A DNA stretch of 64,000 nt, taken from Hermatobates lingyangjiaoensis (Eukaryota; Arthropoda; Insecta; Hemiptera; Hermatobatidae). The notes beneath the pieces are model-generated. The model saw only the letters and a program-made list of their open reading frames with translations, was not told the DNA's origin and did not search any database. This document shows positions 33,844 to 42,899 of this stretch, one piece after another. The position numbers were made by a program, and so were the translations under genes. Numbering within the stretch: the stretch's first letter is position 1; each line of letters opens with the position of its first letter. Location: positions 1 through 64,000 of the forward strand of contig JAPFBL010000539.1 in NCBI GenBank assembly GCA_026182355.1, written 5' to 3'.

Positions 33844-35245
33844 TTGCTTAGAACTGACTCATTTCAAGTTTTCTTTACGTTTCATACATTGGAGAAACCG
33901 AATCCACCCTTAGAAAAATTTCTGTCGGTTTGTCGGTTTGTCGGTTTGTCGGTTTGTCGGTTTGTCCGCAAAACTTTGTCACAGGTAAACTCAGCTACCA
34001 TAAGACATATAAAGCTGAAACTTTTACAGTAGATTTGTGTAGGTCTAACTTAAAATATAGGCTATGAATTGATTGGAAATTCAACGTAGAAGTGAAGTTA
34101 TGGACGTTTAACGTAAAAATGTTTGTCACAAGTAAACTCAACCACCATAAGACATAGCGCGCTGAAACATTGACACTGGATTTGTGTGTGCCTAACTTAA
34201 AATATGGGCTCTAAATAGATTATTAATTCAGTACAGAAGCGAAGCTATGGGGCTTTTAGCTGTATTTTCCTAACTTCACAGACAAGTTTGTTTTGAAAAT
34301 ACACAGGTATGGCAAGTAGGTATTGTTAGTTGATTTTAATTTCAATTGAGCATATGAATATATTGCGTATTTGACATCATTGAAATGGTGTTTCACAGAG
34401 TTAAGGATGTACTATCTATTGAGAATAAATGTTTTGTAAACGAGCAATTCTCAGCCCTTAATATGAACAGGCATAAGAAATCAACAAACAAGTTCTTACG
34501 CTATATGAAGCCGAGGAAAGAACTTACAAGTCAGTAAAGAGATTGGATTAGTGATGATAAGCAGTTCATTATCTAATTGAATTTCTTGACTCTGAATTTA
34601 TTTCTCCTGGACTGCCTGCTCATGAGTAAAAACTTAAAGTAGAGCACCAATCATGCTGCAATTTAGTAGCAGTAACAAATTTCATGTTACGAAACATGAG
34701 TGCCCCAAAACTGTGCAACGGGACACGACTCTGAGTTCGTGCTCTACACAGATATGCCATAGAGGCGGACATAATGACTGGATGTGGTATTGGGGAGTCT
34801 GTGTGTATACTTCATATACCATTGATTCCGAGCCACTGTCTGTTTACGTTGAAATGATTGCAAAGTCCGGTCAGAGTCTATTTCGCAATGACGTTAACTA
34901 AGTCGCAAAGGGAGACTTCATCTAACGCAGGAATACAAGGTAGCAAAACCAAGTTTTTCTCACATGGTCAAATGTAGTTTACATGCTCAACGGTCGGAGG
35001 TTTCAACTCTTTCTTCTACCATGAACCTGAAGGACAGACAGCTAATGTAGTGTATTAGCTGGAGGCATTTGTTTAAAACTGTAGTAATAATGGTATTTTC
35101 TACTATTCTATAATTTCTAATGACATTTTGAAATACCAAAAATGACGGAACTTCTGATTCCTCAGTGGTATAGCCAAAAGGCATAGGCACACGGCAATAA
35201 AACAAAACAGGAACTTCTGATTCCGTCAAAGACGGGTACGTTTGC
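33844..35245. mobile_element. Helitron-like non-autonomous element cluster
   Basis: 33844-34050 (TTTCAAGTTTTCTTTACGTT, then five GTCGGTTT repeats) recurs inverted at 48780-49015 and partly at 35655-35820. Internal blocks such as GCAATGACGTTAACTAAGTC match 25795-25815. The right end has CCGTC-AAA-GACGG followed by GTACGTTTGCTA. No Rep/helicase coding sequence was found. Confidence 0.45.
35162..35209 (+). mobile_element. 48-bp retroposon remnant (GNRA-tail family), copy 2
   Basis: It is flanked by a perfect 15-bp duplication GGAACTTCTGATTCC (35147-35161 and 35210-35224). The content ends ACACGGCAATAAAACAAAACA, the tail shared with 11475-11630. The hairpin bases are diverged (GCCAAAAGGC). A severely 5'-truncated copy. 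Confidence 0.8.
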
Positions 35246-35289
35246 TATGTATTATATATAACTGTCAACTTTTTTTTAATTTAATATTT

Positions 35290-35650
35290 GCTTAATAAAT
35301 ACACTGGTAATAATGTAAGGTATGGGACCAGAGTAGCCCAGTGGCTTGCGTGATCGCCGATGACAGTAGTGCAAATGTATTATAAATAAATGTAACAAAC
35401 AAATATTTTTTTGAATTTAAAATGTGGATAATATAAAAGATGGTAATAAAGTAAAGGGATCTAGCCAGGGTAGCCAGTAGCTTGCTTGCTCGCCGATGAG
35501 AGTAGTGCAAATGTATTATAAATAAATACAACAAAAATATTTTTTTTTAATTTAATATTTGCGTAATATAAACACTGGTAATAAAGTAAGGTATGGAACC
35601 AGAGTAGCCCAGTGGCTTGCGTGCTAGCTTTTGACTGGGAGCACGTTAAT
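35290..35650 (+). repeat. Three tandem units with tRNA-like head
   Basis: ACCAGAGTAGCCCAGTGGCT then TGCGTG occurs near 35328, 35467 (diverged) and 35600, each followed or preceded by CACTGGTAATAA-rich spacer. TAGCCCAGTGGCTTGCG resembles an A box. Related pieces are at 10205, 10340 and 62830 (inverted). Possibly a second tRNA-derived SINE amplified in tandem. Confidence 0.55.
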
Positions 35651-35981
35651 TAGAACTAACTCATTTCAAGTTTTCTTTACGTTTCATAGTTCAGAGTAGC
35701 CACATGTACCCTTAGAATAATTTCTGTCTGTCGGTTTGTCCACAAAATATTGCTACCATAAGACATATAAAGCTGAAACATTGATTGTAGATTTGTGTAT
35801 GTCTAACTTGAAATCTAATCTTTGTATACAGAGGCATTTGTTTAGCACTGTACTAATAATGGTATTTTCTACTATTCTATAACTTCTAATTGTAGTATTA
35901 GTATAATACTATAATTTATATTTTGGAATACCAAGTATAATAGAATTTTTGATTCCGTCAAAGACGGGTACGTTTGCTAGT
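35650..35981 (+). mobile_element. Helitron-like fragment with canonical 3' end
   Basis: It ends CCGTC-AAA-GACGG, a 9-nt spacer, then CTAG (35977-35980) and T, the classical Helitron 3' terminus (hairpin ~10 nt upstream of CTRR, T target). The 5' end was not defined. No coding capacity. Confidence 0.55.
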
Positions 35982-35999
35982 CTCTTATAAGTCAATAAT

Positions 36000-36925
36000 A
36001 TATTTTCATTTTTCCATTAGAAACATCAATTTATCTCAGTGGATTCGCTCAAAAAATTTCTAAGTCAATGTAAACAATGAAAAAAAATACAAAAAATTCG
36101 ACAAGTATAGCAGGTGATCTCTTCGTCTAGGATAAACAAAGAGTTTTTATATCGTTATTACTCTTTCCCGTAATTGAAACTTCATGATTTTTTTTTTATA
36201 AATTGCTAATTTTTCGTTCCATTTTTGGTCAAATTTTCATTATTTTTTAACGAGCCGTTTAGCGTCAAAAAAACATTTTCTGAAAACACAAATCGTACTG
36301 TAACGCCCCTTTAGCGAATGTAATTTTGGAAAAAAATATCTCAACTCATTCTCCACATAATGTTTTATTTTTAGGCATACTTTCATTTTGATCCATCAAA
36401 CAGTATGGCTTGTATGGCTCTCACAAGGTTTGAGATTGCATTATAAGTCAAAATTTTTACATTTTATTGAAAAAAAAATATTTCCCGTTGTTTTAAAATT
36501 CTGAATATATTTTTCGTTTGTTCCATTTGTAACCTCAAAGATAATGTCAAAATTTCAAAACTCTAGGGTTATCAGTTTAGGAGAAATAAATGTTTTAAAA
36601 AAAACGGTTTTTGGCAAAAAAAGTGACTTTCCCATCATGCATAATTCTTCGCAAACAATAGGGATCTTCCTCCCTATGAGGCCCATTTTTGTGTAAAATA
36701 TCAACTTGATCCATCAAAGATTCTGGACCGTAGCGTGGTAACAAGCAATGCTAACACACGCACGCACCCACCCACCCACCCACCCACCCACCCACACACA
36801 CACACAGACATCATCGTAAAAACGTCATAAAACGACTTCTGGGACCTCAAAACATGTAATTCCGTTAAAATCTCGAGATCGAATTTTTTCACGATCACTA
36901 TACTTTACTTATAGTAAAGTAACAA
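36000..36925. repeat. Interspersed repeat ending in TATACTTTACTTATAGTAAAG
   Basis: About 0.9 kb, with relatives at 40185-40330, 43440-43700 and 52410-53270. It contains a (CCCA)n/(CA)n tract at 36763-36806, then GACCTCAAAACATGTAATTC and CACGATCACTATACTTTA. It resembles non-autonomous DNA-transposon remnants; no ORF or sure terminal inverted repeat was seen. Confidence 0.5.
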
Positions 36926-36952
36926 ACATGCATTGTACTTCACTTACAGTTC

Positions 36953-37210
36953 AATATTTCATTTTGTTTAATTAGTTATTAAAAATGTTTTTAGACGAAT
37001 CATTTTCTCTAATTAGTTATTAAAAATGTTTTTAGACGAATCATTTTCTCTAATTAGTTATTAAAAATGTTTTTAGACGAATCATTTTGTCTAATTAGTT
37101 ATTAAAAATGTTTTTTAGACGAATCATTTTCTCTAATTAGTTATTAAAAATGTTTTTAGACGAATCATTTTGTCTAATTAGCTTTTGAAAATATTTTTAG
37201 ATGAATTTTC
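36953..37210 (+). repeat. 41-bp array of 3' splice sites before exon 8
   Basis: The unit runs CTAATTAGTTATTAAAAATG then TTTTTAG and ACGAATCATTTT. AG dinucleotides of the copies lie at 36993, 37034, 37075, 37117 and 37158; the sixth (37199-37200) is the real acceptor. Each unit has a CTAAT branch-site-like element, a short T tract, AG, and about 10 nt resembling the start of exon 8. Confidence 0.93.
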
Positions 37211-37329
37211 GAGCGAAGGAAGCGAAAAAGATGAACCAACAGAAAGCAAGGTGGCAGTGGGGAGCAGTAAGTGCAAGGCGTTGTACAACTACACGGCGAA
37301 CCTGTATGACGAGCTCAACCTTTCGCCAG
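37201..37329 (+). CDS. NOSTRIN: NOSTRIN exon 8 of window (SH3, first half)
   Basis: The exon starts with AT, completing the split Asp codon, and ends CCA G|GTAAGC with one base carried over. After a Ser/Glu-rich linker (DEFSSEGSEKDEPTESK) the SH3 domain starts at CKALYNYTANLYDELNLSPG. It carries the ALYxY signature and the RT-loop DELNL, as in vertebrate NOSTRIN. The 3' splice site is the last of six tandem copies of a 41-bp unit ending in TTTTTAG. Confidence 0.92.
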
Positions 37330-37429
37330 GTAAGCGGCTTCATGTGGCGAGAGCGGCACTGTTAGTGAATGTTAGTGAACACAGTGTGGTGTTAGATGCC
37401 ACTGCATTTGATTCACCCCATTTTAAATA

Positions 37430-38010
37430 ATACGCCCCTAGTAGGACAATCAGCTCTGCCAATAGCTGTATTGGCTTTATATCCACCGGTTCTTTGAACC
37501 AGGGGCTACAAAGGTGACCTTACCTGTAGCTGAGCAGGTTCAGTAGGACCATTGGTCCGGAGTTTGATCCGAAACTCTTAAAATAAGTCGGTACTACGGG
37601 TTTTGGGGTCCATGGAGGGGTTCTTTCTTCATCCTGCCAACTGAGTTTGGACTCGTAATGGCTGTTGACAGTTAACTGTCTTTTCATCCAATCAGACGCG
37701 TATAATTTGAGCACTCTTTCGATACTACCTGTCTGAATATTTATCGTAGGTTTATTCTGTTTAATTATTATTGCCTCTGCGATTTGTAACCGATTGAAGT
37801 TGTTTTCTTTTACCTTGAAGATGACTGGAAGCCAGTCGAAACATGTCGGTACCCACTTAATTAACATCCTCCATCGTTTGGATGAAGGAAAGAAGAAGGT
37901 ATTCAGAAACCTTGAAAAACTGGTGAAGAAAATAACATTAGTGAAATACGGTCAGTTGTTCAATGAAATATATATTAATTATATATATTTAATATATATT
38001 AAACCAATTT
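37430..38010. mobile_element. Inverted PLE fragment with GIY-YIG C-terminus
   Basis: The minus strand at 37690-37800 encodes ENNFNRLQIAEAIIIKQNKP then TINIQTGS, the C-terminal part of a PLE GIY-YIG domain. From 37815 on the plus strand a core TTGAAGAT-GACTGG-AA-CCAGTC-GAAAC is followed by KKKVFRNLEKLVKK ... KYGQLFNE, the N-terminal-like pattern. The fragments are head-to-head. Both are incomplete. Confidence 0.65.
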
Positions 38011-38170
38011 AAAGAGAATATGTATATATATTATTTTAAAGAGATAAGCAATACTGCAAAATATCTCTGCGATTATGCCTCCACAGATAATTCAAGGAAA
38101 CAGAAAACAAAAAACACAATAAACCAAAAAATAAACAAATTAAGGGGTAATCAAAAGTCTCCAAATTCAT

Positions 38171-38173
<3 letters not shown>

Positions 38174-38207
<34 letters not shown>

Positions 38208-38555
38208 CTATTTAAGTTAGATATATTTATCTAACAGTAACATAGTATGTGTTTTCAGTACTTATGTTTTCAATAAATTGTTTTTAGCCTTGAAAATGAC
38301 AATTTTTGGCGAAACGTCGGCTTATAAACAGGAGTAGTTAATTCTTTGGACGAAATCCTCGAGAAACCCATTTTGAATTTTAAGAATCGATGGTCCAGTA
38401 ATTATAAGTTACTTTGAAAGGAGTTAAATAATCGGGGGGAGTCATTATGTTTGCAAAGTCATTCAATGATTATGAATTAATAAGCAGCAATGATAGTTTA
38501 ATTTGAACCTGTAGAACTGACCCGATAAACTTTAGTTTTGTATATATATATATAA
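38174..38555. mobile_element. Poly-T tract and PLE-derived module
   Basis: A T27 run is followed at 38285-38335 by GCCTTGAAAATGACAATTTT and TGGCGAAACGTCGGC, a degenerate core also seen at 46800-46850. 38490-38545 resembles the end of the CCTATGAAAAAGG module. Confidence 0.5.
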
Positions 38556-38559
38556 AGAT

Positions 38560-38762
38560 TTCACATAAACACGTGAAATAACAATCAATGATCAAACCAC
38601 AATATGAAATGGGAAAACAAGACTAAGATCTTTCAACCGTAACAAGCGGTGTTCGTCAGAGTCTAAAACCAAACAGTTGGGTTTTTGACTGTGACGAAGA
38701 CCGCTTGTTAGGGTTGAAAGATCTTAGTCTTGTTTCCCCATTTCACATTGTGTTTTGATCAT
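38560..38762. mobile_element. Palindromic element, copy 3
   Basis: GATCAAACCACAATATGAAA ... and its reverse complement, meeting near 38670 at AACAGTTGGGTT. It lies within intron 8, about 110 nt upstream of the terminal exon acceptor. Confidence 0.75.
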
Positions 38763-38877
38763 ATATATGTATATGCGTGCGCGTGTATAAGAGGGTGAGT
38801 GTGTGTGTGCGTTCTGTGTATATGTATGTGTGTCTCTCTGTCTCCTAACATTAATAACTCTGTTCCTCTTCTTTCAG

Positions 38878-38984
38878 GCGATATTATCTCCATCCACGAC
38901 AAACAACCTGATGGCTGGTGGCTAGGCGAACTCAACGGCACAGTCGGCATCTTCCCCGCAACATACGTTGAAGAGCTCAACTGA
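38878..38984 (+). CDS. NOSTRIN: NOSTRIN terminal exon (SH3, second half, stop)
   Basis: The acceptor is CCTCTTCTTTCAG. The first two bases, GC, complete Gly with the G from exon 8. The exon reads DIISIHDKQPDGWWLGELNG and then TVGIFPATYVEELN and TGA. It contains the SH3 WW dipeptide, GELNG loop, GIFPxxYV motif and the NOSTRIN-like end YVEEL, with a stop immediately after. This is the most diagnostic exon of the gene. Confidence 0.95.
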
Positions 38985-39286
38985 CCAACTGCCTCTAGCC
39001 AACCGATGCCGCGTTTTAATAACCAATGTTACCAACACTTCAGCCCTAAATATCCCTCTTGTCCGTATTCCATTCAAAGCAATAACTATCTATAATGAAT
39101 ACTTAAAAAAAAAAAATCCTTTTCTATCTAATTTTGCAAATTAATTTTCTAATTTAAGGGAAATTGTTTTATTGTTAAGTTATATTGTCAATTATAGTAT
39201 TTTATCTTTACTAGTTTTATTTCTACTTTACTATAAGTGAAGATTATTTATTTAGTGAGGGTGATTCTAGTACTGCGTCGTAAGAG

Positions 39287-39478
39287 CTATTGTAATTTCG
39301 CCCTTCTGTACTTTAGTATCCCAGTTAGCTTCAACGTCTCCAAAAAGCTCAGTCCTTTTGCTGGGTCCAATGGTAAAAGCTCTTCTATGGTTTTGTTGAG
39401 TGTCCCGAAGCAGCTGCCTCTTAATAGCACAGTGGCTTGACCATCAGCCAGCAGATGCAGCGGTGTTTCTTCCTCCAC
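39287..39478 (-). other. Unidentified minus-strand ORF in NOSTRIN 3' region
   Basis: A 63-codon frame with higher GC and a non-repetitive, protein-like composition: TPLHLLADGQATVLLRGSCF then GTLNKTIEELLPLDPAKGLS and FLETLKL. No family was recognised and the start is GTG. It lacks good splice donors. It may be an exon remnant of an unknown gene, part of the NOSTRIN 3' UTR, or chance. Confidence 0.2.
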
Positions 39479-39529
39479 TTTGCAGAATCTTTATCATTGA
39501 TAATGCCCTAGTGTAGTATACTGATGTTG

Positions 39530-39535
39530 AATAAA
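39530..39535 (+). promoter_or_regulatory. Candidate NOSTRIN poly(A) signal
   Basis: This is the first AATAAA hexamer found by eye downstream of the NOSTRIN stop, giving a 3' UTR of about 0.55 kb. In a 70%-AT background such hexamers occur by chance, so support is weak. Confidence 0.3.
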
Positions 39536-39664
39536 TTTGACGTTGAGATTTTAAAGGAAATACATGTTTTGAGGTCCCCAAAGTAGGTTTATGATGTGTG
39601 TATGTGTATATTGTTGGTTGGTGTGTATCCAAAGTTTATGGTCAAGACGTTACAGTCAAGATAT

Positions 39665-40180
39665 TTTATCAAAATTCTTGGTTTTAAGGATCAAAATCCT
39701 TTTTGATTCTTGATTTTAAGGATAAAAAACCTTTTTGATTCTTGATTTTAAGGATCAAAACCCTTTTTGATTCTTGATTTTAAGGATCAAAATCCTTTTT
39801 GATTCTTGATTTTAAGGATCAAAATCCTTTTTGATTCTTGATTTTAAGGATGAAAAACCTTTTTGATTCTTGATTTTAAGCATCAAAATCCTTTTTGATT
39901 CTTGATTTTAAGGATCAAAATCCTTTTTGATTCTTGATTTTAAGGATCAAAACCCTTTTTGATTCTTGATTTTAAGGATCAAAATCCTTTTTGATTCTTG
40001 ATTTTAAGGATCAAAATCCTTTTTGATTCTTGATTTTAAGGATGAAAAACCTTTTTGATTCTTGATTTTAAGCATCAAAATCCTTTTTGATTCTTGATTT
40101 TAAGGATCAAAATCCTTTTTGATTCTTGATTTTAAGGATCAAAACCCTTTTTGATTCTTTATTTTAAGGATCAAATTGAT
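39665..40180 (+). repeat. 32-bp minisatellite, ~16 copies, 3' of NOSTRIN
   Basis: The unit is TTTTAAGGATCAAAATCCTT TTTGATTCTTGA. AAGGAT and ATCCTT inside each unit can pair. A variant pair (AAGGATGAAAAACC followed by AAGCATC) recurs exactly 192 nt apart, so six-unit blocks have been duplicated. Confidence 0.92.
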
Positions 40181-40394
40181 ATTTTACACAAATATGGGCC
40201 TCATTGTGTAGATGTGCTGTATAATTTGGGAACAATTGTGCTTGAATGGAAAGTGACTTTTTTTTGCCAAAATAACTTATTAGACAACATTTTTTTTTCT
40301 CTCCTAAACTACTAATTCTGGAGTCTTGAAATTATAACGTTATCATGAAGGCTACAACAGCAATAATTAAAAAAACTCCTCGTATTTTTAAAAC

Positions 40395-40570
40395 CTGTTT
40401 TGATATTAGAGCGTGTACCCAGCCTTTCGGCCATATCACGTGTAATAGCAATGCAGATTGATGCCTTTTAACGTGAAAGCTCTTTCGCCGCATCTCGGGA
40501 GCACCAAGCTCTATCCGAGGATAGGGCAACCAGACTCCGAGATACGCCCCAGGTGGACCACGCGGAGTTG
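40395..40570 (-). mobile_element. Short retroposon (GNRA-tail family), longest copy
   Basis: The 176-bp element lies between perfect duplications TTTTTAAAAC (40385-40394 and 40571-40580). Minus strand: a GC-rich head (GGTCCACCTGGGGCGTATCT), then ATGGCCGAAAGGCTGGGTAC and ATATCAAAACAG. The hairpin GCC-GAAA-GGC has a GNRA loop, as in many LINE/SINE 3' tails. Its head differs from that of the 11475 copy. Confidence 0.78.
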
Positions 40571-40584
40571 TTTTTAAAACAACT

Positions 40585-40920
40585 AGAAATATCATTAGTT
40601 GTGCAATCCGTAATTGTGTGGTATTTACTCATTCTGAGGAAAAAAGAATAAACAAACAAAAGTCTCCACACAAATGAAGTTTTATTCAACGCGTTTCGAA
40701 CACTTTGTGTTCATCATCAGGAAAACACTATAAACTATTATATAATACTATAATAAGACACTATATAATACTATTATCAAACTATACCAATAATACTGAT
40801 TAGATATAATTTGTATTATAGTGTCTTCCTGATGATGAACACAAAGTGTTCGAAATGGGTTGAATAAAACTTCATTTGTGTGGATACTTTTGTTTGTTTA
40901 TCCATTTTACCTCAGAACTA
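40585..40920. mobile_element. PLE-derived inverted module (AACGCGTTTCGAACAC family)
   Basis: Two cores face each other: minus CTGATGAT-GAACAC-AAA-GTGTTC-GAAAC (40693-40720) and plus the same with GAAAT (40829-40856). The centre is near 40775. The outer arm GTAATTGTGTGGTATTTACT recurs at 61463-61490. Confidence 0.7.
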
Positions 40921-40924
40921 GAAA

Positions 40925-41340
40925 TATTTTTTTTTTTTTTCAATAAAATATAAAAATTTTGACTTATTCAATCCGGAAGGTTGCGAGTGTGTGATACAAG
41001 GCATACCATTTGATGTATCAAAATGAAATTATACCTAAAAATATATTGTGTTTTATTTGGGGGATGAGTAGAGGTATTTTTTTTTCAATAAAATATAAAA
41101 AATTTTGACTTATTCAATCCGGAAGGTGGCGAGTGTGTGATACAAGGCATACCATTTGATGTATCAAAATGAAAATATACCTAAAAATATATTGTGTTTT
41201 ATGTGGCGGATGGGTAGAGGTATTTTTTTTTTCAAAATTTCAATAACCGCAAAGAGCAATAAAGCTATAAATACTTAATATTCAAACTGGACTAGTGGGT
41301 CACCTGCCATAGTGACAGATTTTTTACATTTATTTTCATT
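40925..41340 (+). repeat. Tandem duplicate of ~150 nt within AT-rich repeat
   Basis: TTCAATCCGGAAGGTTGCGA ... ACCATTTGATGTATCAAAAT occurs at 40970-41065 and again at 41113-41210. It belongs to the repeat family of 36000-36925 in reverse orientation. Confidence 0.6.
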
Positions 41341-41828
41341 GTTTATATTGACTTTGACATTTTTGAACTGAATAGATTGAAATAAAATTGATCTTTAGGT
41401 TTAGTAAAAAAAAAGTTGGAATTGATTTAATAACATGTGATTTTTTAAGTAAATCGTTTGAAATAATATTAATGTTTAGAGATTTAATGAAATGACTTGA
41501 TGATTTAGTGTGAGATGAAAATGGTATAGAAAGAATTCTTTCCATAGTATGATGGATTTATCTCAAAAAATGCTCTAATCTATGTGTTGCACTCTTGAAG
41601 AAAACTTTTTATCGCATGATTAAATGTCAAAGGTTTTTTCTATTAACCTTTTGAGATAACTCTCAAAAAGCTTACTAACATTTGGTTTGCTTAGTTTAAA
41701 AAAAATTAAAGCTCTTTATTAATTTTTTTTGTGATAAAATTAAGGTTAGCGTTTTTATTTGTACTAATATTATTAACTTTGCCAGTTATGAGCTGGCAAA
41801 AACAACAGGTGGCCTTATTTTTGGCCAT

Positions 41829-42287
41829 GTGAGTGTTTCCCAAACTTTTTCGAGTGACCGCCCCCTTGGGTCCATAAACCTACTCGTATAACTCAATATT
41901 TTGAATAATAATCAGATTCCAAGACTAAATAACTAAATGAGTAACATTTTAATAATTAAATTAAAATAATTTCTAATCGAATATTTATTTAGAATCCAAT
42001 GATGTATTGTTTCATAGCATATTTATGCAAAAGAATTAATACACAATAAAAGAAACTTAGGTGAGAAAATACTTTTAACATAAAAATGAATTATCAAAAC
42101 AAATCATTTTAAGAAACTGTTTCCTAGAAGTTTACATGTCGTGTTTTCACTTAAATTTAGAAATTATATTGCATGAACATTTTCAATTTATGGAAATAGA
42201 ATCCCCACTTCTTTTTGCATTACCGCCCCCCGATATCAAAGCACCGCCCCCAGGGGGGTGGTACCGCTCTCACTTTGGGAAACACTG
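41829..42287. mobile_element. hAT-type non-autonomous transposon
   Basis: Terminal repeats GAGTGTTTCCCAAACTTT and CACTTTGGGAAACACTG match hAT (Charlie-like) ends, with C-rich subterminal tracts (ACCGCCCCCTTGG and CACCGCCCCCAGG). The flanks GGCCATGT and GGATATGT fit a decayed 8-bp duplication. No transposase. Confidence 0.75.
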
Positions 42288-42477
42288 GGATATGTGAATG
42301 AGTTAGACTAAACATTTTGGACTCCCAATGTAGAGTCATCTTCATTGTGTGCTATGTTAAAGAGTCAATGTTTGGTCTATATGTGTTCTTTTCAGAGACT
42401 CCCACTTCACCTGATCTAACCTAGAAGGGAGTTTTCCTATAATATCATTCTTTTTGAGGTTTATTAGAAAACATATA

Positions 42478-42895
42478 AACAATGATCAAACCACAAAATG
42501 AAATGGGAAAACAAGACTAAGATCTTTCAATCGTAGCAAAGTGGTCTTCGTCAGAGTCAAAAACCCAACTGAAACACTAGATGCAGAAAACATCTGGTGA
42601 GGGTTGAGAAGAGTGGGAGGGAAGAGTGGTATTTTAAAAGGGTGAAAGCGCAGGAAAGGACTAATGTCCAGAAAGGGATGTTTGGGGAAACAAAGGAGTA
42701 CAGTAAGAAAGAGTAAAAAACTATCCGCTAGCTGTCAACCCTCTTTGAAGAGGCTATTGCTCTCGTAACGAAAGTTTCAAGTTTGAAGAGACCGTTACTA
42801 ATGTTTATAATATTTGATCTATTAAGTTTGATCCATTTCATTTTGAGGTTTGATCATTGATTGTTATTTCAAGTTTTTATGTGAAATCTTTTTAT
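42478..42895. mobile_element. Palindromic element family, copy 4, with internal sequence
   Basis: The left arm GATCAAACCACAAAATGAAA ... GTCAAAAACCCAACTGAAAC is followed by about 250 nt not in the short palindromes (ACACTAGATGCAGAAAACAT, GGGATGTTTGGGGAA); the right end GGTTTGATCATTGATTGTTA. Parts of the interior recur at 60040-60160 and 61740-61900 in reverse, so this may be closer to the parent element. Confidence 0.6.
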
Positions 42896-42899
42896 ATAT

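Larger units (their letters stand above)
1154..38984 (+). other. NOSTRIN: NOSTRIN orthologue, gene span (last nine coding exons)
   Basis: Nine exons with GT-AG borders and matching phases were assembled by eye. The joined product is about 390 residues: the C-terminal half of an F-BAR domain (exons 1-4), an HR1/REM-1-type helical segment (exons 4-6), a variable linker (exon 7) and a C-terminal SH3 domain (exons 8-9). Wording and domain order match vertebrate NOSTRIN, about 506 residues long, so roughly the first 120-130 residues must be encoded upstream of the window. NOSTRIN is a cytoplasmic membrane-curving adaptor. In vertebrates it binds endothelial NO synthase, dynamin and N-WASP and promotes endocytosis; the role in this animal is inferred. 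Introns are 1.5-14.9 kb, and several carry splice-site-anchored tandem repeats. The assignment was made from memory of the family, not by a database search. Confidence 0.88.

Noticed and set aside
36757..36815. CACCC/CA tract as a regulatory element
   Set aside because: Part of an interspersed repeat that recurs at 53110; simple-repeat expansion is the plain explanation.
40332..40689. Overlapping minus ORFs of 73-87 codons
   Set aside because: They run across a short retroposon and PLE debris, with no consistent family signal.
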